From Pantoea agglomerans (lineage in GTDB: Bacteria > Pseudomonadota > Gammaproteobacteria > Enterobacterales > Enterobacteriaceae): a stretch of 64,000 bases of DNA. Positions 44,687-53,930 of the stretch are shown here, piece after piece. Numbering within the stretch: position 1 is the stretch's first letter; every line of letters begins with the position of its first letter. Where the stretch lies: positions 2,790,001 through 2,854,000 of the forward strand of contig NZ_CP090207.1 of assembly GCF_021397715.1 (NCBI RefSeq), in the 5' to 3' direction. Under the pieces are notes generated by a model that was not told where the DNA came from, made no database searches, and saw only the letters and a list, made by a program, of their open reading frames with translations. The position numbers and the translations under genes are program-made.

Positions 44687-45079
44687 GTTTTCCATCCTCC
44701 TGAGCGGGTCATCACAACGCTGCAAACCAGAGATCCATACGTTGCGTTCTGTGTGTAAAGTCAGTGACACAATGAATCATTATTCAGCGGAAGTGTAATA
44801 GCAAAAACCATTAGCTGTTGCGCAGTTACGCGGCTGTCACAGCCCCGCAAGAATAGCCCCCCGGCTCAGGCTGCACCAGACCTCAGCGTAAAAAACGCCT
44901 AAAAGCGATATTTTATGCATGTTTAAGCTATGAGGTTCGGCTTTACTGGCATAAAGAACGACAAATATCTGGCACTAAAGGGCAAAATGCAGAATAAAAA
45001 ATTATGGCAATCGGGCGCGGCGGAGATAAAAAAAGCCGTCACAGGGACGGCTTGATTGGCGATTGGGTCAGTTAAGCGC
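44687..45079. other. ybjN-potF intergenic region
   Basis: This 393-base stretch has no gene. It holds the ybjN terminator (45027-45053) and the potF promoter region. The block 44890-45010 is AT-rich. No operator was recognised. Confidence 0.5.
45027..45053 (-). terminator. Terminator downstream of ybjN
   Basis: On the minus strand AAGCCGTC/GACGGCTT forms an 8-bp stem (45046-45053 with 45033-45040), followed by seven T. It ends the ybjC-nfsA-rimK-ybjN operon. Confidence 0.9.
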
Positions 45080-45559
45080 TTAATGCAGCACCGAATGGAC
45101 GCTGGTCATCGGTACATGCTCTTCTTCTTCACCAATCATCAGCAGATTGTTGGCAAACGCCTCCAGGATCACCATTGAGATCTGCTCTTCGCTCTGTTTC
45201 ATAAAGTGCGAGAACTGACCAAAGGTTAACCCTGCGGTGATGGTCATTGACTGACAGACAATCAGCTTCGGCAGGTTATCATCCTGAATGTCGATAAACG
45301 CTTTCACCGTCAGCGAACTGGCATTGATTTGCGACAGGTCGCCCACCAGAGGAATCAACGCTGTAGGCTTCACTTCAGCCAGCGCCGAAAACAGAATGAC
45401 GTTGTCGACCAGATCGATTTTGGCGTCAAACACCCCGTCGAAGTTTTGCATGTGCGGCAGATGAAGTGCCTGACAGGCATCGCATTCGAACCAGGTGATA
45501 TTTTGCTGATCCAGCCAGCGACGCAACAGGTCGATATCCGGAACGACAAGAGAATCCAT
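45080..45559 (-). CDS. ybjN: YbjN family protein
   Basis: This 159-residue protein has the size and position of E. coli YbjN, a soluble protein with a type III secretion chaperone-like fold. In E. coli its overproduction affects motility, exopolysaccharide and stress responses. Length and the core WFECDACQALHLPHMQNFDGVFDAKIDLVDN match. It is last in ybjC-nfsA-rimK-ybjN and followed by a terminator. Its molecular role is unknown. Confidence 0.92.
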   Translation of the reverse strand: MDSLVVPDIDLLRRWLDQQNITWFECDACQALHLPHMQNFDGVFDAKIDLVDNVILFSALAEVKPTALIPLVGDLSQINASSLTVKAFIDIQDDNLPKLIVCQSMTITAGLTFGQFSHFMKQSEEQISMVILEAFANNLLMIGEEEEHVPMTSVHSVLH

Positions 45560-45645
45560 CGTAAAATCCCATGGGGTGATAAACAGGCGACTTAGCTTAC
45601 GGAAAAATGCGCGTCGATGCCACGAAAACCGCTGAAAAGCGCGTG

Positions 45646-46548
45646 TCAGCCCGCGGTTTTAGGACGGAGCCCGGTGCTAGCCTGCCGCTCAATCCAGCCG
45701 ATCATCAATCCGGCGATGTCCAGACCGCTGGTGGTCTCTATTCCTTCCAGGCCCGGCGAGGCATTCACTTCCATCACCAGTGGACCGCGATCGGCGCGCA
45801 GAATATCGACGCCGGCCACCTCCAGCCCCAGCGTGGTCGCCGCTTTGACGGCGATCTGCCGCTCCTGATCGGTGATAGGGATGGGATACGCTTTGCCGCC
45901 GCGATGCAGATTGGATCGAAAATCGCCCTCTTTCGCCACCCGCTCAATCGCCGCCACCACCTGCTGACCAATCACCAGACAGCGAATATCGCGCCCGCGC
46001 GCCTCTTTGATAAATTCCTGCACCAGAATATGGGCGTTCAGTCCGCGAAACGCATCGATGACGCTTTCCGCCGCCTGACGCGTTTCGGCCAGCACCACGC
46101 CGATGCCCTGGGTCCCTTCCACCAGCTTCACTACCAGCGGCGCGCCGCCCACCATAGCGATCAGATCGTCGGTATCATCTGGCGAGGAGGCGAAGCCGGT
46201 AACCGGCATATCGATCCCCTCACGCGCCAGCAGTTGCAGCGAGCGCAATTTGTCGCGTGCGCGGGTGATCGCCGCTGACTCATTCAGCGGGTAGCTGCCG
46301 CCCATCTCAAACTGACGCAGCACCGCGGTACCGTAAAAGGTGGTCAGGTTACCGATGCGCGGAATCACCGCATCAAAGTGGCCGAGCGGTTCACCGCAAT
46401 AGTGCACCGCTGGCGAGGCGGGATTGATGTTCATGTAGCAGGAGAGCGGATCGATGATTTGCACCTGATGTCCGCGCGCTTCCGCCGCCTCACGCAGCCG
46501 CCGGGAGGAGTAAAGCGTTTCATCGCACGACAGAATCGCTATTTTCAT
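45646..46548 (-). CDS. rimK: Ribosomal protein S6--L-glutamate ligase RimK
   Basis: This 300-residue ATP-grasp ligase adds glutamates to the C-terminus of ribosomal protein S6 and makes poly-alpha-glutamate. The ATP-grasp core shows [21 protein letters not shown] (about residues 134-155), the metal-binding glutamate in [14 protein letters not shown], and the RimK N-terminal domain. It is 20 bases downstream of nfsA. Confidence 0.95.
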   Translation of the reverse strand: MKIAILSCDETLYSSRRLREAAEARGHQVQIIDPLSCYMNINPASPAVHYCGEPLGHFDAVIPRIGNLTTFYGTAVLRQFEMGGSYPLNESAAITRARDKLRSLQLLAREGIDMPVTGFASSPDDTDDLIAMVGGAPLVVKLVEGTQGIGVVLAETRQAAESVIDAFRGLNAHILVQEFIKEARGRDIRCLVIGQQVVAAIERVAKEGDFRSNLHRGGKAYPIPITDQERQIAVKAATTLGLEVAGVDILRADRGPLVMEVNASPGLEGIETTSGLDIAGLMIGWIERQASTGLRPKTAG

Positions 46549-46568
46549 CGTCTGCCCCCGGCTTCAGC

Positions 46569-47291
46569 TTAGCGGGTTGCCCATCCCTGCTGATGCAGGT
46601 AGTCCAGCATAAACGGACGCGTTTCTTTAATAATCAGCCGCTGAATCAGTTCACTCCAGGTTTCGCTACGTGGGTTGCTGTCACGATGCTGATAATAGAG
46701 CTCAGTGCGGCTGTCATATTCGGCCAGCACCGCGGGATCGAGCGGCTGGTAGCGGTTCTCATGCACCAGCATGGCGTGGGGCATACGCGGTTTAACGTCC
46801 GGCTTTGATTCCGGATGACCGAGGCAAAAACCAAACAGCGGCAGCACAAATTTTGGCAGGCCCAGCAGCGTGGTGACCTCGGCGATGTTATTACGGATAC
46901 CGCCAATAAAGACGCCGCCCAGATCCAGCGATTCGGCCGCGACCATCGCATTCTGCGCCATCAGCGCGGTATCAACACAGCCCAGCAGCAGCTGCTCAGC
47001 GCGGCCCAGTTGCGCATCCGGGCAGATTTGCAGATGACGATTAAAGTCCGCGCAGAAGACCCAGAATTCCGCCGCATCGGCCACCCACGACTGGCCGCCA
47101 GTCAGGGTCACCAGCTGGTCGCGCAGCCCTTTGTCAGTGATGCGGATAATCGAAGAGCACTGCAAAAAACTGGATGTGGACGCCGATTGCGCCGCATTAA
47201 GAATCGCTTCACGCTGCGCTTCGCTGACCGGCTGGTCAGTAAAGGCGCGAATGGAGCGGTGGCTGCACAGTAAATCAATGGTCGGTGTCAT
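46569..47291 (-). CDS. nfsA: Oxygen-insensitive NADPH nitroreductase NfsA
   Basis: This 240-residue FMN-dependent enzyme reduces nitroaromatics and quinones by two electrons with NADPH. The FMN phosphate site is CSHRSIRAF near the N-terminus (residues 9-17), and GGVFIGGIRNNI is conserved. The open frame begins 19 codons earlier, but M-T-P-T-I-D-L-L-C gives the family length. It is in an operon with ybjC (upstream), rimK and ybjN. In E. coli it is SoxS/MarA-controlled; the marbox was not identified. Confidence 0.95.
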   Translation of the reverse strand: MTPTIDLLCSHRSIRAFTDQPVSEAQREAILNAAQSASTSSFLQCSSIIRITDKGLRDQLVTLTGGQSWVADAAEFWVFCADFNRHLQICPDAQLGRAEQLLLGCVDTALMAQNAMVAAESLDLGGVFIGGIRNNIAEVTTLLGLPKFVLPLFGFCLGHPESKPDVKPRMPHAMLVHENRYQPLDPAVLAEYDSRTELYYQHRDSNPRSETWSELIQRLIIKETRPFMLDYLHQQGWATR

Positions 47292-47307
47292 AAAGTCTCC
47301 AGCAACA

Positions 47308-47559
47308 TTATCTTTTTTTGTCAGTATGGTTAAACAACTGCGGCGCAATCGCTTTTGCGGTGCGCCACATTAATAGCCAGGCGGCGGGCAGCATCAGGAC
47401 AATCCCGGCGATAAACAGCCCGGTCGCCAGCGCTTTCGCATCCAGCGTGCCGGGCGCGGGCAGCCAGCGGTTCACCAGCAGCAGCGCAGCCAGAATCATC
47501 AGGCCGCCAAGCGCTTCCGCCACCAACACCATCCGGGGTAATCGGGTGACATTCTGCAT
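47308..47559 (-). CDS. ybjC: YbjC family membrane protein (DUF1418)
   Basis: This 83-residue small protein has two hydrophobic segments and the C-terminal motif I-A-P-Q-L-F-N. It occupies the place of E. coli YbjC (95 residues). The start at 47559 follows AGGAGAAGAC; an alternative ATG 12 codons upstream has no such site. It is first gene of the nfsA operon. Its function is unknown. Confidence 0.85.
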   Translation of the reverse strand: MQNVTRLPRMVLVAEALGGLMILAALLLVNRWLPAPGTLDAKALATGLFIAGIVLMLPAAWLLMWRTAKAIAPQLFNHTDKKR

Positions 47560-47765
47560 TGTCTTCTCCTGCCGTAGCCGGTTATTGAGCGTCAATTATG
47601 GTTAACAACCGGAAAATTGCCCACCGCTGGCAGGTGAAAGTCGCACTGGCGCGGGGCCGGCGACAGGGCCGCCGCTATAGGTGGCGGGCATCAGACTAAC
47701 AGGCAAATCCTGCTTTCTTTAAGCGATACGAGCGGGCATGATGGTTACCATTCTCAGTTTTATTG

Positions 47766-47781
47766 TGTGACTTAGATCACA
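47766..47781. promoter_or_regulatory. Consensus CRP site upstream of grxA
   Basis: TGTGA-CTTAGA-TCACA is a perfect match to the CRP half-sites with the correct 6-base spacer. It ends 23 bases before the grxA ATG and 12 before its ribosome site. Its position close to or downstream of the grxA start site suggests repression, or action on the divergent ybjC promoter at a distance. Which of these applies is inference. Confidence 0.75.
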
Positions 47782-47804
47782 CGCCACGCTGCAAGGAGTT
47801 CTTC

Positions 47805-48068
47805 ATGATTGCTGTAATTTTTGGTCGCCCAGGCTGCCCTTACTGTGTCCGCGCTAAAGAGCTGGCTGATAAACTCACTGCTGAGCGTGATGATTTTAGC
47901 TATCAGTACGTCGATATTCAGGCGGAAGGCATCACTAAAGCGGATCTGGAAGCCAGTGCCGGTAAACCGGTCACCACCGTGCCACAGATTTTCCTGGATG
48001 ATCAACACGTCGGCGGTTACACCGAGTTCGCCGCGTGGACCAAAGAGAACCTGGGCTTCGTCGCCTAA
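47805..48068 (+). CDS. grxA: Glutaredoxin 1
   Basis: This 87-residue cytosolic glutathione-dependent disulfide reductase serves ribonucleotide reductase and OxyR. The active site is C11-P-Y-C14. The T-V-P-Q-I-F-L-D glutathione-binding loop and G-G-Y-T are present. The ATG at 47805 follows AAGGAG. It is divergent from ybjC-nfsA and has a terminator after it. The CRP site at 47766-47781 is notable. Confidence 0.96.
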   Translation: MIAVIFGRPGCPYCVRAKELADKLTAERDDFSYQYVDIQAEGITKADLEASAGKPVTTVPQIFLDDQHVGGYTEFAAWTKENLGFVA

Positions 48069-48096
48069 TCTCCGATCTCTGGCACGATAATAAAAA

Positions 48097-48128
48097 AGGC
48101 GAGACGCGGTTAGCGGTCTCGCCTTTTT
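48097..48128 (+). terminator. Terminator downstream of grxA
   Basis: AGGCGAGAC (48097-48105) pairs with GTCTCGCCT (48116-48124), with an A-run before and five T after. It lies between convergent grxA and ybjM. Confidence 0.9.
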
Positions 48129-48204
48129 GCTGCGCCACTGCGGGCTGAATCGCCTTCAGCCTTTGATGCCGGGACGGCTGGCGTGCGTTACTGCGCTGTG
48201 CGGT

Positions 48205-48570
48205 TTAATTCAGCGATGCCAGCACAATCTGCATCAGACGTACCAGCAGCGCGCCGCAGCCGGCCCAGAACATGGCGCTGACACTCCAGGCCACCACAAA
48301 CAGCCCGCTGGAGTGGTTCAGCAGCGTCGTGTGTAACAGCAGCGCGGCCAGCAGCGTGCCCCACAGCGCCATCAGCAAGGTACTTTTTAGCGGACTCTTC
48401 ACCTGCATTAACGCCATCACAAACCCGGGCAGTATAAACAGCAGCAGTTCTGGCTGACCGCGCAGGGGATCAGGACCCGCCTGCCAGAAGTGGACGGTAA
48501 AAACAAACACCAGACTATATAGCACCACGCCACACAGACGGGTCGTCCAGAGATAAGAACGCTGCGGCAT
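48205..48570 (-). CDS. ybjM: Inner membrane protein YbjM
   Basis: This 121-residue protein has four hydrophobic segments and is found between grxA and ybjL, as is E. coli YbjM (125 residues). Sequence similarity is low, so the symbol rests mainly on position, size and topology (a ...LLLFILPGFV... segment is shared). The start at 48570 follows GAGGTGAT; the open frame extends 83 codons upstream without a better site. Function is unknown. Confidence 0.75.
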   Translation of the reverse strand: MPQRSYLWTTRLCGVVLYSLVFVFTVHFWQAGPDPLRGQPELLLFILPGFVMALMQVKSPLKSTLLMALWGTLLAALLLHTTLLNHSSGLFVVAWSVSAMFWAGCGALLVRLMQIVLASLN

Positions 48571-48830
48571 ATCACCTCGCTGACTAAAAAAATGACCAGG
48601 ATAAAACTCGCCTTTAACCCTGCTGCGTAAAGGTGGAAATAAAAAGAAACAGTCCGTTGTGTTAACGAATGAAATTAGCCAATAGCTGAGGAAGTTATTT
48701 CTGATTAGAATAGCGGCCGCTACAACGGTTTCATTTGCAGCATTGATACAATACAACCCCGACGGCTTGCTCAAGATAGCGAAAAACAGGCCACTCTTCA
48801 ACAGGTTACACGTAAACAAGAAGTTAAACA

Positions 48831-50519
48831 GTGAATATTAACGTCGCAGAATTGTTAAGTGGAAATGACGTTTTGTTATTATTTGTCGTTTTGGCGCTCG
48901 GCCTCTGTCTGGGGAAATTGCGTCTGGGCTCGGTACAGCTGGGAAATTCGATTGGCGTACTGGTGGTGTCGCTATTACTGGGGCAACAGCATTTTACGAT
49001 CAATACCGATGCACTGAGTCTTGGTTTTATGCTGTTTATTTTTTGTGTCGGCGTCGAGGCGGGTCCCAACTTCTTCTCTATCTTCTTCCGCGACGGCAAA
49101 AACTACTTCATGCTGGCGATTGTGATGGTGGTCAGCGCGCTGATTCTGGCGCTGGGTCTGGGTAAACTGTTTGGCTGGGATATCGGGCTGACTGCGGGCA
49201 TGCTGGCGGGTTCAATGACCTCTACGCCAGTGCTGGTCGGGGCCGGCGATACGCTGCGGCAAAGTATCAGCGACAGTAAACAGCTGGGATTAATGCAGGA
49301 CCAGCTCAGCCTCGGCTACGCGGTGACCTATCTGATTGGCCTGGTGAGCCTGATTTTTGGCGCGCGCTATCTGCCGCGACTGCAGCATCAGGATCTGCCG
49401 ACCTGCGCCCAGCAGATCGCGCGCGAGCGCGGGCTGGATGCCGACAGCCAGCGAAAAGTCTTTTTACCGGTGATCCGCGCTTATCGCGTCGGCCCGGAAC
49501 TGGTGGCGTGGAGCGGCGGCAAAAACCTGCGCGAACTCGGTATCTATCGTCAGACCGGCTGCTACATCGAGCGTATCCGTCGTAACGGTATTCTCGCCAG
49601 CCCGGATGGCGATGCGGTGCTGCAGCTGGGCGATGACATCTCGCTGGTTGGCTATCCCGATGCGCACGCCCGTCTCGATCCCAGCTTCCGTAACGGCAAA
49701 GAGGTGTTTGACCGCGATCTGCTGGATATGCGCATTGTGACCGAAGAGATTGTGGTGAAAAACCACAATGCGGTGAACAAGCGGCTGAGCAAACTGAACC
49801 TTACCGATCATGGCTGCTTCCTGAACCGGGTGATTCGCAGCCAGATTGAGATGCCGATCGATGACAGCATCATGCTGAACAAGGGCGATGTGTTGCAGGT
49901 CAGCGGCGAAGCACGACGGGTTAAAAGCGTGGCCGATCGCATCGGCTTTATCGCTATTCACAGTCAGATGACCGATCTGCTGGCCTTCTGCGCCTTCTTT
50001 ATTGTCGGTCTGATGATTGGTCTGATTACCTTTCAGTTCAGCAATTTCAGTTTTGGCATCGGTAACGCAGCCGGTCTGCTGTTTGCCGGCATCATGCTCG
50101 GCTTCCTGCGTGCTAACCATCCTACCTTTGGCTACATTCCACAGGGCGCGCTCACCATGGTGAAAGAGTTCGGGCTGATGGTCTTTATGGCGGGCGTAGG
50201 ATTGAGTGCCGGTAGCGGTATCAATCACGGCATCAGCAGTGACGGCGCCCTGATGCTGCTGTGTGGATTGCTGGTCAGCCTGATCCCGGTGATCATCTGT
50301 TATCTGTTTGGTGCCTACGTTCTGCGCATGAACCGCGCGCTGCTGTTCGGCGCAATCATGGGCGCACGCACCTGCGCGCCGGCGATGGAGATCATCAGTG
50401 ATACCGCCCGCAGCAATATTCCGGCGCTGGGCTATGCCGGGACTTATGCCATTGCGAACGTCCTGCTGACGCTGGCCGGTACGCTGATCGTGATTGTCTG
50501 GCCACTTTTGCCCTTATAA
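48831..50519 (+). CDS. ybjL: Putative transport protein YbjL (AspT/YidE family)
   Basis: This 562-residue inner-membrane protein has five N-terminal and five to six C-terminal hydrophobic segments flanking two cytosolic TrkA_C-type (RCK_C) domains (residues about 200-375). This is the layout of the aspartate:alanine antiporter superfamily. [16 protein letters not shown] and [14 protein letters not shown] are typical. The substrate is unknown. It is divergent from ybjM and immediately upstream of the RybB sRNA gene. Confidence 0.93.
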   Translation: MNINVAELLSGNDVLLLFVVLALGLCLGKLRLGSVQLGNSIGVLVVSLLLGQQHFTINTDALSLGFMLFIFCVGVEAGPNFFSIFFRDGKNYFMLAIVMVVSALILALGLGKLFGWDIGLTAGMLAGSMTSTPVLVGAGDTLRQSISDSKQLGLMQDQLSLGYAVTYLIGLVSLIFGARYLPRLQHQDLPTCAQQIARERGLDADSQRKVFLPVIRAYRVGPELVAWSGGKNLRELGIYRQTGCYIERIRRNGILASPDGDAVLQLGDDISLVGYPDAHARLDPSFRNGKEVFDRDLLDMRIVTEEIVVKNHNAVNKRLSKLNLTDHGCFLNRVIRSQIEMPIDDSIMLNKGDVLQVSGEARRVKSVADRIGFIAIHSQMTDLLAFCAFFIVGLMIGLITFQFSNFSFGIGNAAGLLFAGIMLGFLRANHPTFGYIPQGALTMVKEFGLMVFMAGVGLSAGSGINHGISSDGALMLLCGLLVSLIPVIICYLFGAYVLRMNRALLFGAIMGARTCAPAMEIISDTARSNIPALGYAGTYAIANVLLTLAGTLIVIVWPLLPL

Positions 50520-50538
50520 AATTTTTTTGGCTGCGTCC

Positions 50539-50566
50539 AGAACTTTTTTATTAAGGGGCAGTCTGA
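50539..50566 (+). promoter_or_regulatory. Sigma-E promoter of rybB
   Basis: AGAACTT (50539-50545) and TCTGA (50562-50566), with 16 bases between, match the sigma-E consensus (GGAACTT and TCTRA). The rybB 5' end falls 7 bases after the -10. E. coli rybB is an established sigma-E target. Confidence 0.82.
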
Positions 50567-50572
50567 ATAAGT

Positions 50573-50639
50573 GCCACTGCTTTTCTTTGAAATCCCCAAA
50601 TTGTGGAGCCCGCTGGTCTTTTTCCCGGCGGGTTTTTTT
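50573..50639 (+). ncRNA. rybB: RybB small regulatory RNA
   Basis: The first 18 bases, GCCACTGCTTTTCTTTGA, are identical to the 5' seed region of E. coli RybB as I recall it. The following TCCCCA and GTGGAGCCC are also kept. A strong terminator stem (50609-50616 with 50625-50632) and seven T close the gene. RybB is an Hfq-dependent sRNA that silences outer-membrane porin mRNAs under envelope stress. Its position just downstream of ybjL on the same strand is the same as in E. coli. At about 67 nt it is shorter than the E. coli RNA (about 79), because of a smaller terminal stem. Confidence 0.9.
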
Positions 50640-50926
50640 ATGCCCTTTTTCCCCCACGCTGCGCCCTTTCTGGTCTGAAAAGCCGTCGTGTCACGACCAA
50701 ACTTAAACCGTTAAGCAACTCGTATGCAGATTAAGAGCCCGGCTATGGTGAAAGTCAGGGTAAAAAAGCAGGATAGTGTGCCGGTGCTGTTAGCAATTTG
50801 TGCTGAATATTTTGGTTAGCGCGTCGTCGCTGACTTTTGATTTGCCGCGATAGTCAGGCTGTGTCTGCCCGTCTGGATGACGCCGCCGTTGATTAGCGGC
50901 CTGTTTGCAGAGGAATGCCCCCTATA

Positions 50927-51532
50927 ATGGAAGAACTCAACCGCTCACTGTTTATCGCCATCAATGCCACACCCGCGTCACCCGCCTGGCTGCTACAGCT
51001 GGCCACCTTTATCGCCAAAGATCTGATTGCCATCGTGCCGCTCTTAATCGTCGCGCTGTGGCTATGGGGACCGCGTGAACAGGTCTCGTCACAGCGGGTG
51101 CTGGTGTTAAAAACCGGCATGGCGCTGCTTTATGCGCTGGCAATCTCCTGGTGTGTCGGCCAGCTATTACCGCATCCTCGCCCGTTCGCGATTGGACTCG
51201 GTTACCAGTTCCTGCACCATGCGGCAGATGACTCCTATCCCAGCGATCACGGCACCACCATTTTTACTTTTGCGCTGGCGTTTGTGTTCTGGCATCGGTT
51301 GTGGTCCGGCGTGGTGCTGATGCTGGCGGGTATCGCCATCGCCTGGTCACGCATCTATCTGGGCGTCCACTGGCCACTGGATATGCTGGGCGGTTTCCTG
51401 GTCGGTTTGCTGAGCTGCCTGGCCTCCCATCTGGCCTGGCAGATCTATGGTAACCGGATGCTGGCGGTGATTAACCCGCTCTACCGCGCACTGTTTGCTC
51501 TGCCGATTCGCAAAGGCTGGATACAGGATTAA
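50927..51532 (+). CDS. ybjG: Undecaprenyl-diphosphatase YbjG (PAP2 family)
   Basis: This 201-residue inner-membrane phosphatase recycles undecaprenyl pyrophosphate and gives bacitracin resistance in E. coli. About five hydrophobic segments are visible. The PAP2 motifs are PHPRPF (as the K/R-RP motif), DSYPSDHGT and SRIYLGVHWPLDMLGG, with the catalytic histidine in the latter. The start at 50927 is preferred by homology; an ATG 4 codons earlier overlaps the ribosome site. It is convergent with dacC. Confidence 0.93.
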   Translation: MEELNRSLFIAINATPASPAWLLQLATFIAKDLIAIVPLLIVALWLWGPREQVSSQRVLVLKTGMALLYALAISWCVGQLLPHPRPFAIGLGYQFLHHAADDSYPSDHGTTIFTFALAFVFWHRLWSGVVLMLAGIAIAWSRIYLGVHWPLDMLGGFLVGLLSCLASHLAWQIYGNRMLAVINPLYRALFALPIRKGWIQD

Positions 51533-51536
51533 AAAA

Positions 51537-51699
51537 GGGACGCCACGGCGTCCCCAGCACGTTGGCAAACCCGGATTTACCGCAGGGAACAGGGTCAGAG
51601 GAGGAAAGCGTCCCGCCGCCCGGATAAAAACGCCGGCAGCGTTTTTGAACAACGCGAAGCGTTGGCCCGGCTACGGGCGCACCTCAGGGATGAGGTGCG
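51537..51699. repeat. Cluster of stem-loops between ybjG and dacC
   Basis: Four inverted repeats lie in a 163-base run: 51537-51554 (GGGACGCC/GGCGTCCC), 51626-51646 (AAAAACGC/GCGTTTTT, 5-base loop), 51651-51663 (AACGC/GCGTT) and 51678-51699 (9-bp stem CGCACCTCA/TGAGGTGCG, 4-base loop). The first two can terminate convergent ybjG and dacC. The rest look like a repetitive palindromic element. No family was recognised. Confidence 0.65.
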
Positions 51700-51796
51700 T
51701 AATTGTGCGGACCGAGCGGCCATAGATGGCTTTAGCGACTTTCCGATCTGACCTTGTTTCCTGGTCAACGCAGAACGAGCCTGTGTCCCTGCTCTT

Positions 51797-52999
51797 TTAT
51801 GAAAACCATTTGCCAAACCAGCCATTGAATTTCATCATCACGAAATCGACTATCCGGCTGAAGAAGCCGCCTTCCGGCACCTCCTGCAACACCACCAGCG
51901 GACGCTGGTCGATGGTTTTGCCATCCAGCTGGAAATCGATGGTGCCGACCACCTGATTCTTCTTCAGTGGCGCTTCCAGCTGTGGCGAATTGAGCTTAAA
52001 GCTCGCCTTGAGGTTCTTCATCTGCCCTTTCGGGATGGTCAGCGCGGCATCTTTTGACACGCCAAGATTGACCTGACTCTGGTCGCCAAACCAGACCCGC
52101 TGCTGGGCAAACGGCGCGTCGGCCTTAATCGGCGTCACGGTTTCATAGAAGCGGAAGCCCCAGGTGAGCAGTTTTTCACTTTCGCGGAAACGAATCGCAT
52201 CGCTGGCGGTGCCCAGCACCACCGAAATCAGCCGCATATCACCTTCGGTTGCTGAAGCCACCAGATTATTACCGGCACCGGAAGTGTGGCCGGTTTTGAC
52301 ACCGTCGACCTTGAGATTAGTGCTCCACAGCAGGCGGTTGCGGTTCATCTGGCGAATTTTATTGAAGGTGAACTCTTTCTCTTTATTCAGCGCATATTCT
52401 TCCGGCACGTCACGGATCAGCGCCTGAGCAATTAACGCCATATCGCGCGCCGTACTGTACTGTCCTTCAGCATCCAGCCCGTGCACTGTCATAAAGTGGG
52501 TGTTCTGTAGCCCCAGCGCTTTACCGTAGTTGTTCATCAGGCCGATAAACGAATCCTGACTGCCCGCCACGTAATCCGCCAGCGCGATACAGGCGTCATT
52601 ACCGGATTGGATCACAATGCCTTTATTCAGCTCATGGACCGGAATGCGATCGCCCGGCTTTAAAAACATCAGCGATGAGCCGCGCAGCTTAGGGTTACCG
52701 GTCGCCCAGGCGTCCTGCCCTACCGTTACCAGATCGTCCGGCTTAATTTTGCCGGCTTTGATCGCCTGACCCACCACGTAGCTGGTCATCATTTTGGTCA
52801 GGCTGGCGGGATCGAGACGCTGATCGGCGTTTGATTCAGCGAGCACTTTGCCGCTGGCGTAATCCATCAGTATCCAGGCTTTGGCATCAATGCCTGGCGC
52901 GGCCGGTGCCTGTTCAGCAAAGGCGCCGATCGGGACGATAAGAAGTAAAGAGGTGGCAGCAAGTAGCCGCAGGCGAGAAGCAACGCGAGAGTTTGTCAT
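51797..52999 (-). CDS. dacC: D-alanyl-D-alanine carboxypeptidase DacC (PBP6)
   Basis: This 400-residue periplasmic penicillin-binding protein trims pentapeptides of peptidoglycan. The signal peptide ends A-F-A at about residue 28. The active-site motifs are S66-L-T-K69, S132-G-N134 and K235-T-G237. A C-terminal PBP5_C domain and amphipathic membrane anchor ([11 protein letters not shown]) follow. Length equals E. coli PBP6. PBP5 (dacA) is encoded elsewhere, so the position beside ybjG favours dacC. Confidence 0.94.
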   Translation of the reverse strand: MTNSRVASRLRLLAATSLLLIVPIGAFAEQAPAAPGIDAKAWILMDYASGKVLAESNADQRLDPASLTKMMTSYVVGQAIKAGKIKPDDLVTVGQDAWATGNPKLRGSSLMFLKPGDRIPVHELNKGIVIQSGNDACIALADYVAGSQDSFIGLMNNYGKALGLQNTHFMTVHGLDAEGQYSTARDMALIAQALIRDVPEEYALNKEKEFTFNKIRQMNRNRLLWSTNLKVDGVKTGHTSGAGNNLVASATEGDMRLISVVLGTASDAIRFRESEKLLTWGFRFYETVTPIKADAPFAQQRVWFGDQSQVNLGVSKDAALTIPKGQMKNLKASFKLNSPQLEAPLKKNQVVGTIDFQLDGKTIDQRPLVVLQEVPEGGFFSRIVDFVMMKFNGWFGKWFS

Positions 53000-53272
53000 G
53001 GGCTTGACCGGATTGTCCTTATTAAATCGGAATTCTGAAGGCAGAAAACCTCCACTGAGAACGCTAACCGTTGGCGGCAGTGAAAAAAACCGCCGAATCG
53101 TAAAGTTTTTTAGAGTTTAGTAGAGTAACCCTGGCATCCCTGCCGCGCGCGTGCCAGTTTCACCCCGCTCTGTCGTCATCAAAAATGCGTGCAATTCCGA
53201 TTTTTCGCAGAACAGTTAAGCCGGTCACAAATATCAGCTAACCTGAAAGCCAGTCAGCCGAGGAGACCGACC

Positions 53273-53929
53273 ATGGACTTAGCCCTTTTTGATCTGGATG
53301 AGACGCTTATTAGTGAAGACAGCACCGGCCTGTGGTTACGCTGGCTGGTTTCGCAGGGCTTCGCCCCGCGCGAGCTGATCGACCAGGAACAGGCATTAAT
53401 GGCACAGTATTATGCCGGCACGCTCTCCATTGAAGAGTACATGAATACCACGCTGGCCCCGCTGGCCGGAATGGCGACCCTGACCGTTGAAGGCTGGGTG
53501 CGTCGCTTTATCCATCGCGACATCATGCCGCGCGTCTACCCCGCAGCGCGTGAACGCATCCAGTGGCACCAGGCTCGCGGCGACAGAGTGATGATTATCT
53601 CCGCCAGTGGTGAGCATCTGGTGGTACCGATTGCCCATCAGTTGGGTGCCTGCGGCGCGCTGGCTATCGGCGTCGAGATCGTAGATGAGCGTTACAGTGG
53701 CAAGACCTACGGCACCATGACCTACAAAGAGGGCAAAGTGACACGGCTCGGTGACTGGAAAGCGTTACAGCAGAGCGAATCTTTTGGCCGCACCTGGGCT
53801 TATAGCGACTCAATGAACGACCTGCCGTTACTGGAGCAGGCCGATCATGCGCATGTGATCAACCCTGATGCAATGCTGCATCAGGAAGCGTTAAATCGCG
53901 GATGGCAGATCTGCCACTGGGCCCGTTAA
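53273..53929 (+). CDS. HAD-IB family phosphatase (SerB/CicA-like)
   Basis: This 218-residue haloacid-dehalogenase hydrolase has motif I F-D7-L-D9-E-T11, motif II serine in IISASGEHLV, a lysine in KTYGTMTYKEGKV, and motif IV YSDSMNDLPLLEQ. The all-helical C1 cap between motifs I and II places it in subfamily IB with SerB-like phosphatases and histidinol-phosphatase-type proteins. The substrate is not known; HisB already supplies histidinol phosphatase in this order. The ATG at 53273 follows CGAGGAGA. It has no E. coli counterpart at this locus and ends one base before the convergent yliI stop. Confidence 0.85.
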   Translation: MDLALFDLDETLISEDSTGLWLRWLVSQGFAPRELIDQEQALMAQYYAGTLSIEEYMNTTLAPLAGMATLTVEGWVRRFIHRDIMPRVYPAARERIQWHQARGDRVMIISASGEHLVVPIAHQLGACGALAIGVEIVDERYSGKTYGTMTYKEGKVTRLGDWKALQQSESFGRTWAYSDSMNDLPLLEQADHAHVINPDAMLHQEALNRGWQICHWAR

Positions 53930-53930
53930 G

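Larger units (their letters stand above)
50520..50926. other. ybjL-ybjG intergenic region
   Basis: This 407-base gap contains the rybB gene (50573-50639) and its promoter. The remaining stretch to ybjG (50640-50926) carries no gene. A TTAA-rich motif CTTAAACCGTTAAG near 50701-50714 resembles PmrA/PhoP half-sites but is not spaced like either box. E. coli ybjG is PhoP/BasR-linked. Confidence 0.5.

Noticed and set aside
50701..50714. CTTAAACCGTTAAG as a PmrA or PhoP box for ybjG
   Set aside because: Half-sites are not repeated at the 11-base period that both regulators need. It is also over 200 bases from ybjG.
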